From the NCBI RefSeq assembly GCF_044792555.1, contig NZ_CP126238.1, positions 3,782,001 to 3,846,000 of the forward strand: 64,000 bases of DNA, in the 5' to 3' direction. A program made the position numbers and the translations under genes. Every line of letters starts with the position of its first letter. The first letter of the stretch is position 1. The stretch is from Alicycliphilus denitrificans_A. GTDB taxonomy: Bacteria > Pseudomonadota > Gammaproteobacteria > Burkholderiales > Burkholderiaceae_C. Positions 1 to 5,898 of the stretch are shown in pieces. The notes under the pieces were generated by a model. The model saw only the letters and a program-made list of their open reading frames with translations, did not search any database and was not told the DNA's origin.

Positions 1-36
1 CCCGGAACGCCTGCACGGCGTTCCGGGGTTTTTCCT
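1..36 (+). terminator. Rho-independent terminator of a gene left of the window
   Basis: An 11-bp arm CCCGGAACGCC (1-11) is repeated as its reverse complement at 17-27, around a short loop. A T-rich tract follows on the plus strand at about 30-34. The tail orientation suits a plus-strand gene that ends before base 1. The hairpin may also stop the minus-strand receptor gene that ends at 62, but no T tract is visible for that direction. Confidence 0.75.
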
Positions 37-61
37 CCATGCCGCCGCGGCGGTGCGGCGG

Positions 62-946
62 TTAGGGTGCAGTGAACGTCAGGCCATGCTGCTTGAAGAT
101 CGCCAGCAGCTCGCCGCTGCCGCGCAACGACTCCAGGGCCTGCTGCAGCGCCTGGCCCAGGGCCTCGTTCCTGGCCTTGATGGCCATGCCCACCAGCCAG
201 CCCTGGGACGGCACGCCCGTCAGCGGAAACTCGCTGATCTCCATCTGCTCCGGCCTCGGCTGCGCGTGGAAGATCGCGGATTCCGCCTGTGCACGCGTGA
301 CGTAGGCGGCGGCCACCTCGCCCTGCAACACCGCCTGCACGGCCTTGACGCCGTTTTCATACAGGTGCACCTGTGCGCTCAGCAGGCGGTTGTCGTGCCC
401 GATCAGGGCGCTGGCCGCGCCGGTGCCGCGCTCGGCGGCCAGGGGCACCCCCTTGAGGTCGGCGGCGCCCGCCACGGCCGGCAGGCGCCGCTTGTCGCGC
501 ACCAGCACGACCTGCTCGCGCATGTACGGGGCAAAGATCAGCGCCTGCTGGTTCTGCTGCATGAAGTACTTGTCCACGGGCACGTGCAGCATCACGTCGG
601 CCGGGCCGTAGCCCAGGTAGTGGCCCTTCCAGACCATGTTGCGCAGGTCGTCGCTCATGTTCTCGTCGCCATCGAAGGGCAGCAGGGACAGCTGCAGCCC
701 CATGGCGCGCGCCAGGGCCTGCGCCAGGGACACGTCCAGGCCCTGCATGCCCTGCGCCGACGGCGCGGAAAACGGCGGGAAGGCGTTGTACAGCGCCACC
801 TTGAGCGCACCATGCGCGCGGATGCGCTCCAGGGCGCTGGGCTCCTCCTGCGCATGGGCCGCGCCCACGCCGGCAAGCAGCGGCAGCAGTCCCAGTACCA
901 GCTGGCGGCGGCCCGTCGATTGCGGTTTTGGGGATGCTTCGATCAT
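62..946 (-). CDS. Periplasmic substrate-binding protein, quinoprotein dehydrogenase-associated (MoxJ-like)
   Basis: This is a 294-residue family 3 type solute-binding protein. It has a basic start, a hydrophobic signal segment (about residues 15-33) ending in AHAQ, and then an amino-acid-receptor-like fold opening with ALKVALYNAFPPFSAP. The proteins it resembles (MoxJ and the quinoprotein dehydrogenase-associated receptors) occur beside PQQ-dependent alcohol dehydrogenases and their cytochromes. They are thought to help dehydrogenase maturation or function rather than act in transport. No permease or ATPase gene is nearby, which fits that view. The ATG at 946 overlaps the TGA of the upstream cytochrome gene as ATGA, so the two are probably translationally coupled. 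The specific partner dehydrogenase is not in the window and may lie to the left. Family assignment is good; substrate unknown. Confidence 0.8.
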   Translation of the reverse strand: MIEASPKPQSTGRRQLVLGLLPLLAGVGAAHAQEEPSALERIRAHGALKVALYNAFPPFSAPSAQGMQGLDVSLAQALARAMGLQLSLLPFDGDENMSDDLRNMVWKGHYLGYGPADVMLHVPVDKYFMQQNQQALIFAPYMREQVVLVRDKRRLPAVAGAADLKGVPLAAERGTGAASALIGHDNRLLSAQVHLYENGVKAVQAVLQGEVAAAYVTRAQAESAIFHAQPRPEQMEISEFPLTGVPSQGWLVGMAIKARNEALGQALQQALESLRGSGELLAIFKQHGLTFTAP

Positions 947-1434
947 GGTTCGCGCCGCGATTCGAGATAGGTCTTGATGGCCCACAGGGCCTCCTGGGAC
1001 AGCATGCCCTCGAACGGCGGCATGTACACCCGGCCGTCGCGCGTGCGGCCCCGGCGCACCGTGCCGATGAAGTAATCGCTGACCTCCTTGAAGCAGGCGT
1101 TCTTCTTCGCCTCGTCGGCCAGACTGGTGCACTCGTCATCGAGGCGGCGCAGATCGGGGGCAATGCCGCCGGAGATGGCCTCCAGCCCATGGCAGCGGGC
1201 GCAATTCTGGTTGTAGCCGGATGCGCCGATGCGCACCGCCTCGGCCTGCGCGGGGCCCTTGCTGTAGGGATTGTCCTCCAGCCATTTCTGCCCCACGGGC
1301 GGCAGGGTGCGCGTGTCCACAGGCTGGGGGGTTACGTCCCCGTGCGCCCAGGCGGCGCCCAGGCCGGCAGCCAGCGCCAGAGCGAGGGCCGTGCACGCGC
1401 CCTGCCGGGCCCAGGTCTGAACAGCAAAATGCAT
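943..1434 (-). CDS. pedF: Cytochrome c-550, PedF type
   Basis: This 163-residue secreted monoheme cytochrome has a signal peptide (about residues 1-30, ending AWAHG). Its heme site is C78-A-R-C81-H82, within the characteristic text NCARCHGLEAISGGIAPDLR. A plausible distal Met lies in the VYMPPFEGM segment. Relatives accept electrons from PQQ-dependent ethanol dehydrogenases in the periplasm and pass them to the respiratory chain. The start at 1434 is preceded by AAGGAGA on the coding strand, and the stop overlaps the start of the MoxJ-like receptor gene. The pair diverges from pqqD across about 300 bp, so both units may answer to the same alcohol or redox signal. The gene symbol follows the Pseudomonas ped system and is an inference from similarity. 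Confidence 0.82.
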   Translation of the reverse strand: MHFAVQTWARQGACTALALALAAGLGAAWAHGDVTPQPVDTRTLPPVGQKWLEDNPYSKGPAQAEAVRIGASGYNQNCARCHGLEAISGGIAPDLRRLDDECTSLADEAKKNACFKEVSDYFIGTVRRGRTRDGRVYMPPFEGMLSQEALWAIKTYLESRREP

Positions 1435-1587
1435 AGGGTGTCTCCTTGAATGAATAGTGATGTCCAACGACAGCAAGAACCAGGCCACTTCTTTCTGGAA
1501 GGTGTTCACCCCGCGCACGCGCGACGGCAAGCCCCCTTCGGCAGCGTGCCCCGCCCGCCGCACACCGTTCGCAGGGTTGTGACAGGC

Positions 1588-1608
1588 ATTGCTCCGCTTT
1601 GGAGCAAT
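1588..1608. promoter_or_regulatory. Inverted repeat in the divergent pedF-pqqD promoter region
   Basis: The 304-bp space between the two divergent units (1435-1738) holds one clear feature, ATTGCTCC-GCTTT-GGAGCAAT, with perfect 8-bp arms. Its central position and short loop suit an operator or a small hairpin. No regulator gene is near it, so its binding partner is unknown. I see no convincing -35/-10 pair in this stretch. Confidence 0.4.
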
Positions 1609-1738
1609 TGCCCCCGGCGCGGTAGAGCGGCAGGCCGTGCCTTGCCGGAATGCGTAGGGCTTGGCATTTTTTTTGCTGCATCGCAACGGCCGCATGGAAA
1701 CCGTTGATCCCTGCGGAACACCATCGAAAAGACCTGCC

Positions 1739-2029
1739 ATGCACTTTGACGCCGCCACCAGCGCACCGAAACTGCCTCCCGCGCTGCCCCACCTCTCGCG
1801 CCGCCTGCGCCTGCAGTACGAGAGCGCGCAAACGCGCTGGGTGCTGCTCGACCCCGAAGGCACGGTGCAACTCAACGACAGCGCCGCCGAGATCCTGCGC
1901 CGCTGCGACGGGCGCCACACCGTGGCCGATATCGTCAGCGAACTCGAAGCGCTGTTCGACACCCAGGGCATCGCCCCCCAGGTGCGCGCGCTGATCGCCG
2001 AGGGCACGCGCCGTGGCTGGCTCGACTGA
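1739..2029 (+). CDS. pqqD: PqqD-type peptide chaperone
   Basis: This 96-residue protein matches the PqqD fold, with a conserved YESAQTRWVLLDPEGTVQLN strand region and a C-terminal winged-helix-like part containing ILRRCDG and ending in RRGWLD. PqqD binds the PqqA precursor peptide and presents it to the radical-SAM enzyme PqqE during PQQ synthesis. The ATG at 1739 was chosen because the N-terminal extension of the longer open frame is not conserved-looking. Oddly, pqqA, B, C and E are not beside it. Instead the gene is followed, with a 17-bp overlap, by a cytochrome c and an FccB-like flavoprotein. It may serve a pqq cluster elsewhere, or a different RiPP-like peptide. I trust the family; the role here is uncertain. 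Confidence 0.8.
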   Translation: MHFDAATSAPKLPPALPHLSRRLRLQYESAQTRWVLLDPEGTVQLNDSAAEILRRCDGRHTVADIVSELEALFDTQGIAPQVRALIAEGTRRGWLD

Positions 2030-2363
2030 CGCCTTGGGAGCGCGCACGCTCGCCGCCTGCGCCCTGCTGTGGCTGCAGCCCGGCGCGGCCCAGCCCCCTA
2101 TAAGCCCCCAGGACACCGCCCTGCTCGCCGGCAACTGCGTCACCTGCCACGGCCCCGGCGGCCAGCCGCCGGCCGGCGCCGACACCAGCATCCCCGGCCT
2201 GCGCGGCCAGAGCAGCGCAGCCTTGCTGGAACGCATGCAGGCGTTCCAGGCCGGGCGGGTGGCGGGCGCCACCGTCATGCCGCTGTTGATGCAGGGCTAT
2301 GACGTGGCCCAGATGCAGGCCCTGGCCCGGTGGTTTGCCAAGCCGCCCGCCGAGAGGCCGTGA
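2013..2363 (+). CDS. Small periplasmic cytochrome c, FccA-like electron acceptor
   Basis: A GTG start at 2013, inside the end of pqqD, gives a 116-residue protein. It has a short signal sequence (to about residue 26, GAAQ) and one heme site, C42-V-T-C45-H46. A Met-containing loop (ATVMPLLMQGYDVAQ) may supply the distal ligand. The downstream flavoprotein gene starts in the stop codon (ATGA), so the two are surely co-translated. That pairing matches flavocytochrome c sulfide dehydrogenase, in which the cytochrome subunit takes electrons from the FAD subunit. The protein could equally be a c4-like half-subunit serving another sulfur or organic donor. The exact start is set by the signal peptide and the overlap rather than by a strong ribosome site. 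Confidence 0.75.
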   Translation: MAGSTDALGARTLAACALLWLQPGAAQPPISPQDTALLAGNCVTCHGPGGQPPAGADTSIPGLRGQSSAALLERMQAFQAGRVAGATVMPLLMQGYDVAQMQALARWFAKPPAERP

Positions 2364-3631
2364 TGACTACGCTACAGCGCCGCCAGTTTTTGCTCGGCGC
2401 GGCAGGCCTGGCCGCGCCCGCCATCGTGCGCGCGCAGGGCGCAAGCGCGCATGTGCTGGTGGTGGGCGGCGGCTTTGGCGGCGCCACGGTGGCGCGCTAC
2501 CTGCGCGCCTGGGCGCCGCAGATCCAGGTCACCCTGGTCGAGCCTGAAGAGCGTTTCGTCACCTGCCCGTTTTCCAACCACTACCTGGCGGGGCTGCGAA
2601 CCTGGGACAGCATAAGCCACGGCTACCACGGCCTGCGCGCCGCCGGTGTGCAAATCATCCACGCCCGCGCCGAAGATGTGGACGGCCAGCGGCGCAGGCT
2701 GCACCTGCACACGGGCCAGGAGTTGCATTGGGACCGCCTGGTGATCTCGCCCGGCGTGGATATGCGCTGGGACGCCCTCGAAGGCTATGACCAGGCCGCC
2801 GCCAGGCTGGCGCCCCATGCCTGGAAGGCCGGCGCGCAGACCCGGCTGCTGCGCCGCCAGCTGCAGGCCATGCCCGACGGCGGCGTGTTCGTCATGGCGA
2901 TCCCCGACAACCCGTTTCGCTGCCCGCCCGGGCCCTATGAGCGCGCCAGCCTCATCGCGCATTACCTGCGCCAGCACAAGCCGCGCAGCAAGCTGCTACT
3001 GCTCGATGCCAAGAACAACTTCTCGAAGAAGGAACTGTTCCTGCAGGGCTGGAAGGCCTTATACGGCGGCATGCTCGAATGGGTCAGCCTGGCGCAGGAC
3101 GGCCAGGTGGTGCGCGTGGATGCGCGGGCGCTGGAGGTGGAGACGGCCTTCGGCGCGCGCCACAAGGCGCACGTGCTCAACGTCATCCCGCCGCAGAAGG
3201 CGGGCATGATTGCCGAGCGCGCGGGCGTGGCCGACGCCAGCGGCTGGGCGCCGGTGCGCGCGGAGGACTTCGCATCGCAGCGCGTGGCCGGCATACATGT
3301 GCTGGGCGACGCGGCCCTGGCCGGGCCGATTCCGAAATCCGGCTTTGCAGCCAACAACCAGGGCAAGGTGGTGGCGGCGGCACTGGCCACCGAACTGACC
3401 GGCCAGAGTGCCCCCACGGCCTGGTACGCCAACACCTGCTACAGCCTGCTGGCGCCGGGCTATGGCATCTCGGTGGCGGGGGTGTACCGCGCGCAGCAGG
3501 GGCATTTGGTCGATCTGCCGCACAGCGTGGGCGTGAGCCCGCTGGATGCCCCGGCCGAGCACCGCGCCGCGGAGGCACGCCATGGCGCGGCCTGGTACGC
3601 CGGCATCAGCGCAGACATCTGGGATCGCTGA
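2363..3631 (+). CDS. fccB: Flavocytochrome c sulfide dehydrogenase flavoprotein subunit (FccB-like)
   Basis: This 422-residue FAD enzyme has a twin-arginine signal (RRQFLLGAAG, residues 6-15) and a dinucleotide-binding Gly motif GGGFGG near residue 35-40. It carries the flavocytochrome c hallmarks CPFSNHYLAG (C68), FRCPPGPYERAS (C187) and YANTCYS (C359). In the family the last two cysteines form the redox disulfide next to FAD that oxidises sulfide. Both are present, so the enzyme looks active. It would fold in the cytoplasm, be exported by Tat and pair with the cytochrome encoded immediately upstream. Sulfide or another reduced sulfur compound is the likely substrate. Flavoproteins of this family also occur in sulfur-oxidation (sox) clusters, which fits the SoxYZ-like remnant nearby. 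Confidence 0.83.
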   Translation: MTTLQRRQFLLGAAGLAAPAIVRAQGASAHVLVVGGGFGGATVARYLRAWAPQIQVTLVEPEERFVTCPFSNHYLAGLRTWDSISHGYHGLRAAGVQIIHARAEDVDGQRRRLHLHTGQELHWDRLVISPGVDMRWDALEGYDQAAARLAPHAWKAGAQTRLLRRQLQAMPDGGVFVMAIPDNPFRCPPGPYERASLIAHYLRQHKPRSKLLLLDAKNNFSKKELFLQGWKALYGGMLEWVSLAQDGQVVRVDARALEVETAFGARHKAHVLNVIPPQKAGMIAERAGVADASGWAPVRAEDFASQRVAGIHVLGDAALAGPIPKSGFAANNQGKVVAAALATELTGQSAPTAWYANTCYSLLAPGYGISVAGVYRAQQGHLVDLPHSVGVSPLDAPAEHRAAEARHGAAWYAGISADIWDR

Positions 3632-3716
3632 AGGCTTTCAACCCTGGGCCTGCAGGTGCGGGCCCCGGGCAGCGTGCGCGGGTAGGTGGGCAAGAGGGTG
3701 GCAGCCAGGGCGCAGC

Positions 3717-4037
3717 TCATGGCTTGGCGCTAAGCACCCAGCCGGCCAGCAGCTTGACGTCTTGCGCGCTGAGGCTGGAATGCGCGGGCATGGCAGCACG
3801 CCCCCATTTGCCCTTGGAGCCCATTTGTATGGACTGCGCCAGCGTGGCCGCGGCGTCCTTGTCGCCAGCGTATTTCTCGGCCACCGAATTGAACGCCGGG
3901 CCGACGATCTTCTCGGCGGCGGCATGGCAGCTGTAGCAGCCGTTGGCCTTGGCGATCTCGGCGGCGGCGGCCAGGTCGGTGGCGGCATGGGCGGCGGCGG
4001 CGGCCCACAGGGAAGCGAGGATGAAGACGTTGCGCAT
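3717..4037 (-). CDS. Secreted class I cytochrome c (c551/c552-like)
   Basis: This 106-residue precursor has a clean signal peptide (residues 1-18, AAAHA) and one heme motif, C34-Y-S-C37-H38. A Met ligand candidate lies in AAMPAHSSLSAQD near the C terminus. Size and motif spacing match small soluble periplasmic cytochromes that shuttle electrons to oxidases or nitrite reductase. The gene converges on the FccB-like gene with 85 bp between stops, so it has its own promoter, somewhere in 4038-4198. It may be the acceptor for the flavocytochrome, but only proximity suggests this. Confidence 0.8.
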   Translation of the reverse strand: MRNVFILASLWAAAAAHAATDLAAAAEIAKANGCYSCHAAAEKIVGPAFNSVAEKYAGDKDAAATLAQSIQMGSKGKWGRAAMPAHSSLSAQDVKLLAGWVLSAKP

Positions 4038-4198
4038 GCTGGGTAGTCCCTTCGGGTGGGTTCAAAGACTGGTCGCTTGCATGGGGCAACATCCATGCCA
4101 ACCCCGCCCCCTTGCTGATGCGCCTTCTGGTGCGCACATACGTACCAGGACGCCCGCAAACTGTTCAAGAATGAAGCAAGGTCTGCTACACCCCGGGG

Positions 4199-4567
4199 TC
4201 ACGGCCGCGCGCGCAGGGCCCACTGTTCGTAGCCGTAGCGCGGATGCCACTGCGCCAGGCTGCGGTACAGCTCGGCCGGCTGCGCAACCCAGGCGGTAAG
4301 GCGCCCGAGCACCGGCTGGCGCAGCAGCTCGCTCAGGTCCAGCCCCCCGCCCGTCGCCTGCACCATGGCCCCGTCCACATGCCATTGGCCATCACGGGTC
4401 TGCGCCATGGCGCGCAGGGGCTCGAACTCCAACACCTCGCGCACCGGGTTGCGATCGGCCACCACCCTGATGCGTGCCATGCCGCCGCCCACAAACTGTT
4501 CGTGCAAGGTGGGCCATTGCAGCGATCCCAGGAGGCCCCCGTGCGGTCCGGTGCCGGCACCATCCAC
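4199..4567 (-). pseudogene. Probable remnant of a SoxYZ-like sulfur carrier gene
   Basis: The frame reads LQWPTLHEQFVGG, then ARIRVVADRNPVREVLEFEP, then RDGQWHVDGAMVQATGGG. These three blocks recall quinoprotein dehydrogenase-associated SoxYZ-like carriers, in which the first two are the SoxY-like part and VxAxGGG precedes the carrier cysteine. Here several things are wrong. There is no ATG start or signal peptide (the frame opens at a GTG right after an in-frame TAA). The segment between the second and third blocks is much too short. The residue after GGG is Leu, and no cysteine exists in this part. The C terminus does not look like SoxZ. I therefore call it a decayed, internally deleted gene. 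The homology is from memory of the family motif and needs a profile search. Confidence 0.4.
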
Positions 4568-5085
4568 GCCCTGCGCTTAAGCATGATCTGTCTCCACCAT
4601 GCAACGGCTTGGCGGCACAGCAACCATGCTGTCCCACCGGCCCGATTCGGTCGCCCACTGTTCCAGCAGGCAACATCCTGCCCAGGCAGGCAAAAGCAAT
4701 GCCACAGAGACGGCGACGACCACATTGCTCTCAACTTGATAGCCATCAACGATTACCACGCAATGGTTAAGGCCACACCGAATCCACCGGCACCAGTGAA
4801 CAAACGCACAACCACAGAAGAGCCGCCAGAGCACGGCTGAAAAGACATTGCCAGTCCCGGATCGCACCACGGCGGGCATGGGCTGTGTCGATCAGGCCTG
4901 TTTTACGGCTCGGTTAGAAGGGGAGCATTGTTGGCAGGCTCGCACGCCTCGCTCCTGCGGACCGGCCGCCCTCGGTTCTCCGGAAAAGAGGGCCATTCCA
5001 ACCGCTCTTCCATCCATCAAACCTCCCGGCGCGCCCGATAGTGCAGCACATGGCCTGCATGCCCGTCAGGCCGGGAGACCTGATC
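4568..5085. other. Gene-poor interval, no supported feature
   Basis: About 520 bp separate the SoxYZ-like remnant from the FeeM-type gene. Open frames exist on both strands, but none has a ribosome site, recognisable motif or plausible composition. The 5' part may hold more of the decayed gene upstream. A promoter for the 5086 gene must lie here, but no clear -35/-10 pair stands out. Confidence 0.5.
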
Positions 5086-5895
5086 ATGATTTCGCACACT
5101 CTCATGCCTTCCCTGCCCGGTATGGCCACGCCTGCCATCGTGACGCGCGAGGTTCACCGTGCCTACGACGGCAAAGCCTCGCAGGGCGCGGTCCCGGCCG
5201 TACTTGAAGAGCGGCTGCCGTTTTCGGTGCGCGTGGTCAGCGACGCCGAGGCCCTGGACAAGGCCGTACACATACGCCATGCGGCCTACGCGCGCCATGT
5301 GCCCGATCTGGCGCGCACCCTGCTTCAACCCGAAGCAGCCGACTTCGCCGACGGCTCCGTGGTGCTGCTGGCCGCCTCCCACCTCGATGGCTCGCCCCTG
5401 GGCACGCTGCGCATACAGACCAACCGCTATGCGCCGCTGGCGCTGGAGCAATCGCTCACGCTGCCACCGTCACTGAGCGGCAGCCTGCTGGCCGAGGCCA
5501 CGCGCCTGGGCGTGGCCGAGGGGCGGGTGGGCACCCTGGTGAAGACCGTGCTGTTCAAGGCTTTCTACCTGTATTGCCTGCACAGTGGGGTGGACTGGAT
5601 GGTGGTGACCGGGCGCGCGCCCGTGGATCGCCAGTACCTGCGCATGCTGTTCGACGATGTCTACCCCGACGCGGGCTACATCCCGATGCATCACGTCGGC
5701 AACCTGCCGCACCGCGTGCTGAAGTTCGAGGTACGCACGGCCCAGGAACGCTGGGCAGCGGTGCATCACCCAATGTACAAGTTCATGGTCGAGACCCACC
5801 ACCCCGACATCAGCCTGGATGTGCGTGCAGCGCCTCTCTCCCGGGAGCCGGTCGCTGCCCCGGTGCTCCTGCAAGCGCCCGCTCAGGTCATGTAG
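5086..5895 (+). CDS. N-acyl amino acid synthase, FeeM-type GNAT-fold protein
   Basis: This 269-residue protein has the FeeM/PEP-CTERM-exosortase-type acyltransferase pattern. It opens its core with LPFSVRVVSDAEALDKAVHIRHAAY, continues with GTLRIQTN (strand before the acyl pocket) and LLAEATRLGV, and has the helix LVKTVLFKAFYLYCLHSGVDWMVVTGR. Such enzymes condense acyl-ACP with an amino acid to make long-chain N-acyl amino acids, which can act as signals or surfactants. The start at 5086 follows GGGAGA at good spacing; an upstream in-frame ATG lacks one. The gene converges on a GGDEF-EAL gene with only three bases between stops. Relatives are often found beside exosortase or biofilm loci, but none is visible here. 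The acyl donor and amino acid are unknown. Confidence 0.75.
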   Translation: MISHTLMPSLPGMATPAIVTREVHRAYDGKASQGAVPAVLEERLPFSVRVVSDAEALDKAVHIRHAAYARHVPDLARTLLQPEAADFADGSVVLLAASHLDGSPLGTLRIQTNRYAPLALEQSLTLPPSLSGSLLAEATRLGVAEGRVGTLVKTVLFKAFYLYCLHSGVDWMVVTGRAPVDRQYLRMLFDDVYPDAGYIPMHHVGNLPHRVLKFEVRTAQERWAAVHHPMYKFMVETHHPDISLDVRAAPLSREPVAAPVLLQAPAQVM

Positions 5896-5898
5896 GCC

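Noticed and set aside
4577..4879. A 100-codon minus-strand frame with a hydrophobic stretch upstream of the SoxYZ-like remnant
   Set aside because: No ribosome site, cysteine-rich random-looking composition and no membrane protein family resemblance.
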